Source of the DNA: a virus
Reading direction: 5' to 3' (one strand)
IMG/VR virus record: IMGVR_UViG_3300037502_004185
Coordinates: 27,776-91,775 of that record
DNA: 64,000 nt
In this document: in pieces, positions 34,296-43,554 of the stretch
How the letters are laid out: each line of letters starts with the position of its first letter
Numbering within the stretch: the first letter of the stretch is position 1
Position numbers and translations under genes: made by a program
Notes under the pieces: generated by a model
The model's database searches: none
Seen by the model: only the letters and a program-made list of their open reading frames with translations
What the model was told of the DNA's origin: nothing

Positions 34296-35414
34296 TTATT
34301 TGAAGCCGATAACAGTCACAATGTCGCCAGCTTGTAGCTGTTCACCGAACGTAATTGTGTTGCCAGATAGACTCCATACACCTGCGTTTTGCATTACACC
34401 GCATACGCTTAGAACAAGAACGGCAGAGATAGTACCTGCGGGTAGAGTGACGGTAGTTGATGCCGCTTCTAGCGTAATATCGACAGTGCGGATCGCGTCT
34501 TTGATTGTTGCGGCTACGCTTGATTTGGTCGCGTATTTACCGTCAGATTCCGCTTTGGTGTATGACGCGCCGCTAGCAGCAAGGCCGCTACGTGCTTCTG
34601 AAATGATTTGCGCTTTTGTTGAGTTCTCAAGTTTCGCAGCGTTAGCGGCAGTTTCGCCAGCGCCTAGCGCGCCCACGTCTTCTGCTGTTAGCTCGATGTT
34701 TTGGCTTAGCGCGTGACCGTTGATAGTGCGAGTCTTTGGTACTGCATTCACAACGCGAGAGTCGTTACCCTCCATTACTGTGCCAGCGGCATTACCAAAG
34801 TTTTTGTTGAACGCTGTGTTTTTGCTAAACGCTGGCTCTGCACCTACGTCTGTAGCTTCAAGCACTACGTTACCGCGCTGGCCGTTAACAGATGAAACCG
34901 CATCTGTTGGCGTTAACAGTTCTTGCCAGTTCGCTAGTGTGCTTGCTGGTTGGCGCATAAGAACGAATGATTTACGCAGATCCGAACGGATTGCCATATC
35001 ACCCTCTTGCGCTGTCAGAGCAAGCATTTCCGCTTCTGATTTAACAGGGAACGTTTCTTTGATAGCGATAGCTGGCAATTGGCCTTGTGGGATCTTACCT
35101 GTGCTATCTAGCGTAGCCACGCCCTCTGCAACGCCTTTCTTGTTGTTAGGGATGTAGTCGTGCGTGTGGCTTGCTGGCGCTGCGCCCACATCTGAGTGAG
35201 TCAGAGTCACATCACCTGTTAGTGGCTTGTTATTGATAGTGCGAGAGGTAGGGACAAGGTTCGCGCGCGCTTCACTAACAACCTGAGCTTTAGTTTTGCC
35301 CTCAAGTTTTGATGCGTCTGCCGCGCGAGCGCCTACTGGCAATGCGCCAACGTCTTGTGCTGTTAAGTCAGAAACTAGACGGTTAATGCGAGTTAATTTG
35401 TTTTGTGTAGCCAT
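34296..35414 (-). CDS. Tail fibre/collar-type protein, 372 aa
   Basis: Two related modules with the motifs TAQDVGALPVGARAADASKL and TAEDVGALGAGETAANAAKL flank a segment with ASHTHDYIPN and SVNGQRGNVVLEATDVGA, repeats characteristic of short-tail-fibre and collar proteins. The C-terminus (TVTLPAGTISAVLVLSVCG) is beta-rich. Probably a shaft or accessory fibre assembled with the 877-aa protein. The two modules suggest internal duplication. Confidence 0.75.
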   Translation of the reverse strand: MATQNKLTRINRLVSDLTAQDVGALPVGARAADASKLEGKTKAQVVSEARANLVPTSRTINNKPLTGDVTLTHSDVGAAPASHTHDYIPNNKKGVAEGVATLDSTGKIPQGQLPAIAIKETFPVKSEAEMLALTAQEGDMAIRSDLRKSFVLMRQPASTLANWQELLTPTDAVSSVNGQRGNVVLEATDVGAEPAFSKNTAFNKNFGNAAGTVMEGNDSRVVNAVPKTRTINGHALSQNIELTAEDVGALGAGETAANAAKLENSTKAQIISEARSGLAASGASYTKAESDGKYATKSSVAATIKDAIRTVDITLEAASTTVTLPAGTISAVLVLSVCGVMQNAGVWSLSGNTITFGEQLQAGDIVTVIGFK

Positions 35415-35486
35415 AAAAGATCCAATTTATTTGTTAGTTAAAAAGGGCATTTATGGGGAATAGGGTTAGGGGAATTTGAAAACTGA

Positions 35487-36746
35487 TTAGCCGACCAAGG
35501 TGATCTCCGTTCCTGCTGCAATTTCGCCAACAAACTGGATAACACCAGTGTCCGGCACAATGGTGTAAGCAAAGTCTTTCGATTGCTGCACACCTTGTAG
35601 GAACACAAGCTTAATCGCTCGCTCTGTAAATGCTGGCGGGATAGCGAATGTGTTCGAGGTATTAGGGAAGTGGCTATGGAATACTTCCATAGGCGAGCCA
35701 GTAGCGCCACTATTGATGATGGATTCAAGCTTATCGATGTACCCTTGAAGCTCGGCAATGATCGTGCTTGATGTTGCCGATGGCGAACCAAGCGTAATCA
35801 CCACTTCATCACCCGCCTCAAGTGGCTCGGCCACTTGGACTTCGTTCGTGTCTTTGAGGAACTGCCAAGCGCTGCCTTTGGTCTGCACAATGCCTTGAAT
35901 AGACATTGCATCCACTTCTGGCACTTCATAAGGCAATGCGATTCTTGTCTCGCCACCAGCCGCAATATATGGCCAATGCTCAACCGTTTTGTTGTAGGCT
36001 GCGACCGCTTTATCGTGGACTAACTTGATCGCTTTTGCCGTGGCATACAGCTGATCGCTATCTACGTTAATCTCACTGGTTGCCGCCCAGTTGTTTACCA
36101 ATCCAAGGCCAACTTGTTCTTTGGTTACGTGGTGCGGGTTTTCACGGTCTGCGTAGTGCGCTTTAGCCTCGGCGCGCATCGCATATTGATTGTGTGGGTC
36201 TGGATGTGAAATGTGCCCTTCGAGGTCATAGCCGCCTTGCTTGCGGTCATCAAAGTTAAGGTGTTCGCTTTCCAGTTGGCTAGCGGTATCCGGCACGGTG
36301 ACACGGCACAAAATCAAATGATGATCTTCGACCGATTCCAGTGGCAGTACCTTAATTTCTGACGCTTCAATGTCGGACGCTAAATCGACTTGCTTTGTCT
36401 TTACGCCGAACTTATAGAACGCTTCGAGCACCACGTATGACGTAGCACCCGCCGGAATTTCCACATCAATATCGTGTTGCTGGCGAACAGTTAGGATGTA
36501 GTCGTCACGCTCAACCAGCGCCACGCCAAATTCTTCACCACTGCTCACACGCAGTTTCATTCCACCAGCCGGAGCACATTTAAAACCACGGAAAATACCA
36601 GCGCGAACGATGCCGTAAAATTTGCGGTTTAAGCTGTTACTGGCCAGTGGTTCTAGGTACTGCGTATCGGTGATAAGCGGTAGCACTTGCCAGTCCGTTA
36701 GCAGTGGCGGAATGATGATTGTTTCTTCGAAGTTTGGGCGACTCAT
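35487..36746 (-). CDS. Baseplate-proximal tail fibre protein, 419 aa
   Basis: Residues 190-235 carry one fibre repeat, NPHHVTKEQVGLGLVNNWAA followed by ...AKAIKLVHDKA. The N-terminal half is globular (RAGIFRGFKCAPAGGMKLRV) and may attach to the baseplate, while the C-terminus ends in two similar beta modules (EVPEVDAMSIQGIVQ and AFTERAIKLVFLQGVQ), suggesting a second duplication. Co-linear with the other fibre genes and overlapping the upstream 153-aa gene. Confidence 0.75.
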   Translation of the reverse strand: MSRPNFEETIIIPPLLTDWQVLPLITDTQYLEPLASNSLNRKFYGIVRAGIFRGFKCAPAGGMKLRVSSGEEFGVALVERDDYILTVRQQHDIDVEIPAGATSYVVLEAFYKFGVKTKQVDLASDIEASEIKVLPLESVEDHHLILCRVTVPDTASQLESEHLNFDDRKQGGYDLEGHISHPDPHNQYAMRAEAKAHYADRENPHHVTKEQVGLGLVNNWAATSEINVDSDQLYATAKAIKLVHDKAVAAYNKTVEHWPYIAAGGETRIALPYEVPEVDAMSIQGIVQTKGSAWQFLKDTNEVQVAEPLEAGDEVVITLGSPSATSSTIIAELQGYIDKLESIINSGATGSPMEVFHSHFPNTSNTFAIPPAFTERAIKLVFLQGVQQSKDFAYTIVPDTGVIQFVGEIAAGTEITLVG

Positions 36747-37207
36747 TATGCACCAACCTGCGCCACTCTAGCGCTATCCGTGCGAGCCGTGTTGATCACG
36801 ATTTCAATCGATAGGCCACGGTCTGAGTAAATCCAAACTGGTTGCGTGACAGCCACCAGAATTAGGCCGCCACTTGCATCTTTCACGCCCACGCAAGAGA
36901 ACTGGTGTTGTTCATCTTCTGCTAGCGTACCCGCTGGCAAGTTTGCCGTGATCACGATGTTGCCATTCACATAGGCATAGTTGGCCTTAGAACGGTAAAA
37001 CACGTTTTCAATGGTTTTCTTGTCCAGTGGAATAGGCATGCAGCTAGGCTTGCCCTCAATTTCTTGGATAAGGTCAAAACCCCATTCAAGATCGCCAAAT
37101 TGGAAATAAGGCTCAGTACCATTGGTAGGCAACGACGACAAGGCGCGTTCGTCGTAATAACGGTTAAGCAGTTCACACTGCGATAGGACTACTTTTTGTG
37201 TAAGCAC
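36746..37207 (-). CDS. Baseplate-associated protein, 153 aa
   Basis: Unrecognised by motif. GTG start at 37207 supported by GAGG 8 nt upstream. Beta-rich C-terminal half (SCVGVKDASGGLILVAVTQP). It lies between the baseplate genes and the fibre genes, so it is probably a baseplate-fibre connector. Confidence 0.55.
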   Translation of the reverse strand: MLTQKVVLSQCELLNRYYDERALSSLPTNGTEPYFQFGDLEWGFDLIQEIEGKPSCMPIPLDKKTIENVFYRSKANYAYVNGNIVITANLPAGTLAEDEQHQFSCVGVKDASGGLILVAVTQPVWIYSDRGLSIEIVINTARTDSARVAQVGA

Positions 37208-37230
37208 CTTTACGACCTCGTATAAGTCGT

Positions 37231-37250
37231 GGCGCTTTAATGGGACGGGG
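37231..37250 (-). promoter_or_regulatory. Late-gene leader motif
   Basis: On the minus strand CCCCGTCCCATTAAAGCGC, followed by GAGGTC before the 37207 start; same element order as upstream of portal. A CCCTATTCC repeat precedes it. Confidence 0.4.
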
Positions 37251-37263
37251 AATAGGAATAGGG

Positions 37264-38103
37264 TTAATAGTACCGTCTATCAATGGAGATCGCATCTAAG
37301 GGGATCGCATCCATTCTAGGTGTACCATACATAGGGCTAACAGGGCGTTCTTCCTGTGTCGTCGTTCCATTCTGAACAAAATCCTGTTTATAGCTCGGTG
37401 TTGATTCTATATCGGTCGTGGTCTGTTTTCCAACCGTAACATGGTCAGAATAGTTAGGTATTTCCACCATATCCATGACTTCAAATTCAATAGAATACAA
37501 TTGGCCATCTAAAACAATACGTAATGGGATAAGAGGATGCACCACTCGCTTAATCTTTGCTTCGAATGCTCGAATGGCTTCCTCGGTGATACCATCCTCA
37601 CCTGCAATGTCGTTCAAAGGGATGCGAATAGCGCCGCGACTGGTCAGGAAAAAGTCGCTCGGGTTTAATCCGTTTTGCAGCTCTAACTCTGACTCGGGAA
37701 CTAAGAACGTGCCGTATGGGAATCGGTCTTGATCTACTGGCGCGTAGATTCGTTCCCACTTAACACGTAGCCCTTTAAATTCACGCGCGAGCGTTGAGAT
37801 AAGTGGGTAAATGGTCTTTTTAAAGTGTATTTCGTCCTTACGCTGCATCACAACGTGTGGCAAGTCCTCATCGGCCACTTCGCCTAGTGGGAAGATTTTT
37901 CGCAGCTCTTTAATGTCTTCTAGCAGCGATTCTTTGTCCATTTCGTAAAGTGAAGAACGCGCTTTAAGCTTTTCAATGTATGACTCTACGTGCGCTTCAA
38001 TTGACTCTGCGATCGCGCTTGCTAAATCTACCCAAGCGGTTTCCTTTTGACGCGCCTTGGTTAGCTGGCCAGATAGCCATTTTCTAAAGTCTCCAAATGC
38101 CAT
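37264..38103 (-). CDS. Baseplate or tail protein, 279 aa
   Basis: Not assigned to a family. N-terminal helical (GDFRKWLSGQLTKARQKE), then mixed alpha/beta. Lies directly after the baseplate-J-like gene, separated by two palindrome copies, and before the fibre genes. Phage baseplate wedge genes usually occupy this place. Confidence 0.55.
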   Translation of the reverse strand: MAFGDFRKWLSGQLTKARQKETAWVDLASAIAESIEAHVESYIEKLKARSSLYEMDKESLLEDIKELRKIFPLGEVADEDLPHVVMQRKDEIHFKKTIYPLISTLAREFKGLRVKWERIYAPVDQDRFPYGTFLVPESELELQNGLNPSDFFLTSRGAIRIPLNDIAGEDGITEEAIRAFEAKIKRVVHPLIPLRIVLDGQLYSIEFEVMDMVEIPNYSDHVTVGKQTTTDIESTPSYKQDFVQNGTTTQEERPVSPMYGTPRMDAIPLDAISIDRRYY

Positions 38104-38124
38104 GTTTTTTCCTTATTGGTGTGA

Positions 38125-38146
38125 AAGTTTTCGCATGCGAAAACAT
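38125..38146. repeat. Palindrome copy 13
   Basis: AAGTTTTCGCATGCGAAAACAT between two tail genes. Confidence 0.9.
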
Positions 38147-38172
38147 CCGTGTTTTTCATGCTCCGTGCGAAA

Positions 38173-38194
38173 AAGTTCTCGCATGCGAAAACTT
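38173..38194. repeat. Palindrome copy 14
   Basis: AAG-TTCTCGCATGCGAAAA-CTT, directly before the stop of the baseplate-J gene; start-to-start 48 bp from copy 13. Confidence 0.9.
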
Positions 38195-39592
38195 CTATGA
38201 GTAATCGAAGTTAAGTTGAATGGTTGACGCACTCACGTCTAAATAGTGGTAAGTATCAATAGGGATGCGGTCAAGAATCCCAACGACATCAACCTCAAAC
38301 TCTTTAATACCCAAAGTTACGTTGAGCTCTTGGATGGCGTCCCAAATTTGGTTTTTGGTAATGCGGTCATTGCGACTTGTCTGTTTGCCAAATTTCTCAT
38401 TTAACGCATCGGCTAGTACCTTTGTCGCCCATTCTGGATTTGAGCTTGGATAAAGCTTGCCAGTAATCGCTACAGTGAAAGGTTCGTCTTTACGCTCCAC
38501 CATTTCATAGCGTTCGTTGTAGCCCTCACGGCCAGCGAATAGATCTTGTATTTCCTTATACAAAATCTCGTCGGGCTTATCGGCAGAATAAGCGCAAATG
38601 AAAATGGTATTGATGTTACGAACGTCAGGTTTTCCAGTGAGTTTTTCCTGCTCTGCTTCGCCCCAAATGGACAACCAAGTAACACCCGAAACATTACGCT
38701 TAACAAAGGTCATGTAATCCGAGTCCCACGCAATCTGCTCGTCATAGATTGGCGAGTAAAGGGCGTTGTTTCGGATTGATTCAATGTCTTCTGGCTCTGC
38801 ACCGCCGATAATGCTGGTGGACGTTTTGATTGAGAGCTGGTCTTTATAGGCGCTTTGAATACCCATATCGATAAGCTCTAAAGGCTGCGCATCGAGTAGG
38901 GTAGTCACACCATTAGTCAGCCATAGCTCAAACTCAATCACATCGCCCGTAGCTGGCGCGCGACCGTTATTGTTGTTACCAAAACGAACGCCTAGCTGGT
39001 CGGTTGGCTTGTAATATTCCATGTAGGCTTTGGATTTGCCGTCCGTATTACGAAACTTAAAAACGTGCGTCCATTGCTCGCCGTTCACGCGCACGATGAT
39101 GTTATGAATGCGCTTAGTCAGCTCTTGAGGGAACGCCACGGCCAACCAGTTCTGTCCCTCATCGACCGTGTAGGTCATTTTGGACACTTCGAACTGTTGT
39201 ACCTCTACTGCGGCGCTTTCTTGCGGCATCAAATCAATGGCTTCCATTAGCGTATAGCGCAATTGATTGTCAGCAATGCATTGGCTGTATTTCGGCAAGG
39301 TTACGCGCTTTGTTCCGGTATTGGTCACTAGCGCACGGCCTTTCGATGGTGCTGCTTTTCGCCCTACATAGCCCTCAGTTTCAGCACCCGCCAAAATGGA
39401 GGTGCGTTTAGTGGCTAGCGTCAAGTAGGATTCTTGCAATGCACGGCTACTGATTGCTGCCATGCGTTCAACAATCTTGGCCACAAATAAGCAAAGGTAG
39501 TCAACGAATTGCGAACCAATATGACGCGACCACCAGCTTGAACCAGCAATCGCCTCGTTAAAGGTCTTTTTGACTTCTTCTAACTTACTCAA
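38195..39592 (-). CDS. Baseplate wedge protein, gpJ/gp6-like
   Basis: 465 residues at the typical place after a gp25-like gene. The central region LQPLELIDMGIQSAYKDQL, AEPEDIESIRNNALYSPIYD and NRDAVTLEDYM-like segment (YMTFVKRNVSGVTWLSIWG) corresponds to the Baseplate_J family that forms the wedge ring. The C-terminal domain (FTVAITGKLYPSSNPEWAT) is also typical. It overlaps the gp25-like gene by 4 nt. P1 BplA would be the counterpart by position. Confidence 0.8.
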   Translation of the reverse strand: MSKLEEVKKTFNEAIAGSSWWSRHIGSQFVDYLCLFVAKIVERMAAISSRALQESYLTLATKRTSILAGAETEGYVGRKAAPSKGRALVTNTGTKRVTLPKYSQCIADNQLRYTLMEAIDLMPQESAAVEVQQFEVSKMTYTVDEGQNWLAVAFPQELTKRIHNIIVRVNGEQWTHVFKFRNTDGKSKAYMEYYKPTDQLGVRFGNNNNGRAPATGDVIEFELWLTNGVTTLLDAQPLELIDMGIQSAYKDQLSIKTSTSIIGGAEPEDIESIRNNALYSPIYDEQIAWDSDYMTFVKRNVSGVTWLSIWGEAEQEKLTGKPDVRNINTIFICAYSADKPDEILYKEIQDLFAGREGYNERYEMVERKDEPFTVAITGKLYPSSNPEWATKVLADALNEKFGKQTSRNDRITKNQIWDAIQELNVTLGIKEFEVDVVGILDRIPIDTYHYLDVSASTIQLNFDYS

Positions 39593-39936
39593 AACGTAAT
39601 ACCTCTCTCCAACGTTTGACCGTTCACAACGATCGTCAATTTGTAGGCATCGATACCGTTCACGCTTGGCTCTACGGCAATGCCTTGAACCACCGCGTCT
39701 TTCACGTCAATTGGGAGGGTTAATAGGATTGAGTTTTCGATAGCTGCTGCTGTGGTTTCGTTTATTGGTTCATGCTTGTATGCCCCTAATCTGTTGCCCC
39801 ATTTTGGAGCGCCCCAAACTTGGCCTTGAGGTGTATCGAGCCATTCAGAGACGCGCGCAACGATCGCGTGTTTCTCATCGGCTACTTTTACACCGTCAAT
39901 ATCGACCCGTAGTAAGTAATCAATTTCTTGGCTCAT
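39589..39936 (-). CDS. gp25/GpW-type baseplate protein
   Basis: 115 residues, family length 100-140. Contains VSEWLDTPQGQVWGAPKWGN and the INETTAAAIENSILLTLP helix typical of GPW/gp25 proteins, which dock the sheath to the baseplate wedge. It begins 4 nt after the tape-measure-like gene stop and overlaps the J-type gene. Confidence 0.85.
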   Translation of the reverse strand: MSQEIDYLLRVDIDGVKVADEKHAIVARVSEWLDTPQGQVWGAPKWGNRLGAYKHEPINETTAAAIENSILLTLPIDVKDAVVQGIAVEPSVNGIDAYKLTIVVNGQTLERGITF

Positions 39937-39940
39937 TTAT

Positions 39941-42613
39941 CTACTCCATATCAGCGCTTTGACGCTGTAACGAACGGTCATCAAAGTTGAGAGGAATAGA
40001 GCCGCTAGCCTTAGTGGCTGACGCTGGTTTGTCTTTGCTTGAGCCACCGCTAGGCGCTGCAAAGATAGTGGTTGGTTTGGTTGCATCGCTGCCGCTAACC
40101 GCGCGCCCAATGGCATCCAATGAATGCTTGCTAAGTTCCACGGTTTGAGGCTTGCCGCTCTCTTTGAGGTCTTTCATTGCTGCCTGTGCTTGCAGCTCGC
40201 TAACTCGCTCATTGCGTTGGATGGATGATTGAGTCGCAACCGTCTTATTCGAGGTGTTTTCGGTGTCCACTTTCACCACGGATTGATCATCCGTTTTCTG
40301 GTTACTTAGCTCGGTATTGATGGATGATTCATGGCTGGCTGTGGTCACGCTGTTGGTTTGCGTGTTGTTTGCAGCCTTGGTTAGTGCGGCTACGGCCTCG
40401 GCCTCTTTACGGCGTTTGATCTCCGCATCGACGGCGGCTACTTGTTCAGCTTTCTTATCTGGCGAGTAAACTTGGCCAAGCTCGGGATGCTCGACCATAC
40501 CGGACATATCCATGCCTGTTTCATTAGCCACTTGCACACGTTTGTCCTGGCTAATGCGTTTTTCTCTTTTTACAGCTAAGTAAGCTTCTTTGTAGCTAAT
40601 GCCTTGCTCGCTGGCCTTTTGCGATACCTCTTGAGAGGTCACTTGAATTGAGTTTTTTGCATCAAGCTCGCGCATGCTTCTCTCATCACCGGACGCTTGA
40701 GCCGTGTGGTAGGCTTCGGCGCTCTTAAGGTGTTCTTCTTTATCCGGTTGAGCTTTCTCAGCCTTAGAATCCTTAGCCTCTTTGTCGCCCTCAACCTCAC
40801 CGCCAAATAGCTTGTAAATGCTTTTGGCCATATCGCCATAATCAAAGGTTAATGCTTCCTTAGCGCCATCCAAACCGAACGCCCCAAGCGCCGAACCAAG
40901 CAAACCAGCACCGCCACTGACTAGGCCACCCAAATCGAGCACGTTCGCCAATGCCATTGAGCTTTTCTGGCCAGTTGTCGCCTCTTGGCCATCTTTGAGG
41001 TTGAACGTCTCTTTCTGCTTGTCTTGGTCTGTAAATCCGCTAAACGCATCGTAGGCCATTAAGGCCGGAGCAAGGAAAGGGATCGCCTTGCCAGCAACAG
41101 AGCCGATTTTAGACATACCTTTAAAGGCAGCTCCCGCCATCGATACGCCCTTGCTGGCCACGTTTGAGGCTTTGCTGCCAATGCCTGACATAACCGATTT
41201 AACTCGGCCACGCTTACCGCCAGCTTTACGACCACTGCGGCGTTCAAACATATCGCCAGCCAAGTCAAATAAACCGCCTTGGCCATCGTTCCCCGCTGCT
41301 TTGGTTGCCGAAATCAGATCATCGAGCTTGTCTAGCACATCATCAAACTGGCGTTCACGATCAGCACTCGACTCATGGAGCACTTCAAGCATGTTTGCTC
41401 GGTAGCTCTGATCTTTGGTGCTTGTTAGCTCACTGGCCTTGCTTATCCGGCTAGAATCGCCCCTAGCAAGATTGACAGGATCGTTACCCCTAGCACCATC
41501 ACGGTTAGGTCGATCACTAGCCGTAATTTGCGTTGAATGGCTTGTCTCGAACGAATCTTTTGTCGCTGATAGTTGTTCATGGCTAACTGTCTCTATGGCT
41601 GTGACGGCCTGACTGTCTGCCTCTGGCGCTTGTTTGCCTCGGGTAAAGAGTCGGCCTAATTTCGATTCTTTTAGCTTGTCCTTGGTTGAAGTGGCCTTTT
41701 CGCTTACATCATCCAATGCCTCTTTAGCGTCTTGGCCTAAGTGATAGAGCTCTTTTGCGGAGTAGAAGAACGAACCACCAGCCGCAGCGCCAGCTGCATC
41801 GGTCGCATCGTTTTCTTCCTGTAGGAACTCTTTCACGTTATTGATGGCCAACTGCTTAAGGCTGGTGGCCACCTTGGCAAAAACGCTCTGGCTTTCCTTT
41901 TCCGTGTCGGTTTGCTTTTCAATCTGGCGCTCTAATGCCGTTTGCTGCGCGTTCTTGTAAGCCGATTGCTCTTGCTTGCTAGCGTAGCGGCCATCGGAGC
42001 GTCGAAGCTTGCCGTTTGCGTCTTCCCAATAGCCCTCAAACTCTGCCAGTGCGTCAGAGACGGCCTTTTCTAGCTTCTCTGGCACATCATCAAGGATTGA
42101 GGTATCTAAACGCTCAGAATTGGATTCTGGCGACTCTACATTCACGACAACAGGCGCTTGCTTTACAGGCTCGCGCGCGTCCTCGTTTTTCAGTGTGTCA
42201 GCAATCGGTGTAACGCCACTTACAGAGTTGCTTTGCTCGACCGCTTTAGCGTCCGGCTTTGCTTGTATCTCTGCTGGTTGACTAGGCGCAAATGACAGCT
42301 CAATTTCACCTGTTCGCTTGGTCTTGGTTGAGCTGGGTTGATGTGCGCCATTTGATTGTTGTTTTAATCCTTTTTGTGGATTAGTGCTCGGAATGGTGGA
42401 GACGTTTAAAGAGGCGTTGGAAACGCCCTTAGTCACCGCCTTTTCGATGCCCTTTGTATCTACTGCAAGGACGGCCTTTTGTTGGTTCGTTGGTAGCGTC
42501 TTGCCATCGAGCTTGCGACTAATCTCAGATAGCACGGTCAGCTCTTTGTCACTGGCTCGCTTCACTGCATCAACAACCAGTGAAAGATCAACCTCTTGTT
42601 GATTTCTGTCCAT
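39941..42613 (-). CDS. Tape-measure-like tail protein, 890 aa
   Basis: Position upstream of gp25 and downstream of a gp26/chaperone-like gene, plus composition, point to the tail-length-determining protein (or the Sit-position protein of P1). Polar, helical N-terminus; a Gly/Ala-rich hydrophobic core at about residues 500-640 (GIGSKASNVASKGVSMAGAA, LVSGGAGLLGSALGAFG) that could insert into the membrane at DNA entry; and a long Lys/Glu/Gln-rich C-terminus. No lytic transglycosylase motif was seen. The start is overlapped by the end of the 71-aa frame. Confidence 0.65.
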   Translation of the reverse strand: MDRNQQEVDLSLVVDAVKRASDKELTVLSEISRKLDGKTLPTNQQKAVLAVDTKGIEKAVTKGVSNASLNVSTIPSTNPQKGLKQQSNGAHQPSSTKTKRTGEIELSFAPSQPAEIQAKPDAKAVEQSNSVSGVTPIADTLKNEDAREPVKQAPVVVNVESPESNSERLDTSILDDVPEKLEKAVSDALAEFEGYWEDANGKLRRSDGRYASKQEQSAYKNAQQTALERQIEKQTDTEKESQSVFAKVATSLKQLAINNVKEFLQEENDATDAAGAAAGGSFFYSAKELYHLGQDAKEALDDVSEKATSTKDKLKESKLGRLFTRGKQAPEADSQAVTAIETVSHEQLSATKDSFETSHSTQITASDRPNRDGARGNDPVNLARGDSSRISKASELTSTKDQSYRANMLEVLHESSADRERQFDDVLDKLDDLISATKAAGNDGQGGLFDLAGDMFERRSGRKAGGKRGRVKSVMSGIGSKASNVASKGVSMAGAAFKGMSKIGSVAGKAIPFLAPALMAYDAFSGFTDQDKQKETFNLKDGQEATTGQKSSMALANVLDLGGLVSGGAGLLGSALGAFGLDGAKEALTFDYGDMAKSIYKLFGGEVEGDKEAKDSKAEKAQPDKEEHLKSAEAYHTAQASGDERSMRELDAKNSIQVTSQEVSQKASEQGISYKEAYLAVKREKRISQDKRVQVANETGMDMSGMVEHPELGQVYSPDKKAEQVAAVDAEIKRRKEAEAVAALTKAANNTQTNSVTTASHESSINTELSNQKTDDQSVVKVDTENTSNKTVATQSSIQRNERVSELQAQAAMKDLKESGKPQTVELSKHSLDAIGRAVSGSDATKPTTIFAAPSGGSSKDKPASATKASGSIPLNFDDRSLQRQSADME

Positions 42614-42848
42614 TTTTCACCTTGTCTTGGAGCGCTTTATCTAGGCTTATGGCCATCGTTTGAGGCGTTTTGAATACCGCATCGATAGGTTGGCCACCGT
42701 AGATCGTTAAGTTCTCAATCAGTACGTTCCAACCAACGTAATCAAAACGTTGTAATGAAGTCGTTATTCCGAAAGGGTAAGAGCAACGTTCGAGTTGCTT
42801 CACCTCCTTGCTCGATAACTTTTTGGCACTGCGGAATGGTGGCGACTA
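42588..42848 (-). CDS. Second-frame extension of the tail assembly gene (possible frameshift product)
   Basis: In the frame +1 relative to the 270-aa gene, an open frame runs from just after a TAG near 42850 to a stop at 42588, giving about 71 residues from a GTG at 42803. That GTG directly abuts AAGGAG (spacing zero), so independent initiation is unlikely. The overlap contains two possible slippery sites, CAA-AAA-G and CCC-TTT. Such an overlap directly upstream of a tape-measure gene is the classical layout of G/GT tail-assembly chaperones. Confidence 0.45.
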
Positions 42849-43554
42849 GGTAGTAACGCCCCTCGTCGTACTTAGTGAGTAATCCGTGACGCGCATTGCG
42901 TAGGCACTTTTCAACCTTGGCAAAGGCCACACGAAATTCCGTGTTGAGGTACATCGATTTCAGTAGGTCGATTTTCCACACTAGGGCATCGTCTTGGTCT
43001 TTAGGCTGTTCTTCGAACGTTAGGCAGTAGGCCAGCTCAGTGAGCGCCATGCGGTTAGCTTGTTGCTTCCACTCAGCGCTGTCCGGTTCGTACTGGTCGC
43101 GCTCATTGCGAATGTTCTCAAGTTGCTCCGCTTCGTAACCGGTTAGTGGTTTCACGTTCGCTAGGTATGACTTGCCTTTCACGCTTAAGGTGATCTCTTG
43201 TTTTGGCAATCCATTGAGCGCTTTGGCCGACTCCATTAGCTCGCCCATATTGAGATCGAGATAGTGAGTTTCTTTGCAGCGTTCACATTCATAGCTAAAC
43301 GGAATAGTGCCTAGCTCGCTGGTGGACATAAAAATCCACCACAATGCCGCTCGGCGATCTTCACCAGTCCATAGGCCGCTATCACTCATAGGGCGCTTGC
43401 TGGTGTCTTGCATGTGGTTCAGATAGCGAGTTGTGTTGGCTTCCTCTTGGTGCTCGTTTAGGTCGCAGAACAATAGAGCGTCTTCCACGGTTGGGACTCG
43501 AAACTCAATTACTTCTGAAATGTTACTTGGTAGTGGAAATGATGGAATGTGCAT
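42742..43554 (-). CDS. gp26-like baseplate hub assembly/chaperone protein, 270 aa
   Basis: Contains a zinc-knuckle pair YECERCKETHYLDLNM near residue 90 in a setting (RVPTVEDAL start, ...WWIFMSTSELGT) reminiscent of the T4 gp26-type baseplate proteins. The C-terminus (NAERQ... ATRTLLLPFRNNDFITTF) ends where another frame continues toward the tape-measure gene. It lies between a tube-like gene and the tape-measure gene. Role: assembly of the tail hub or chaperoning of the tape measure; inference. Confidence 0.6.
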   Translation of the reverse strand: MHIPSFPLPSNISEVIEFRVPTVEDALLFCDLNEHQEEANTTRYLNHMQDTSKRPMSDSGLWTGEDRRAALWWIFMSTSELGTIPFSYECERCKETHYLDLNMGELMESAKALNGLPKQEITLSVKGKSYLANVKPLTGYEAEQLENIRNERDQYEPDSAEWKQQANRMALTELAYCLTFEEQPKDQDDALVWKIDLLKSMYLNTEFRVAFAKVEKCLRNARHGLLTKYDEGRYYLVATIPQCQKVIEQGGEATRTLLLPFRNNDFITTF

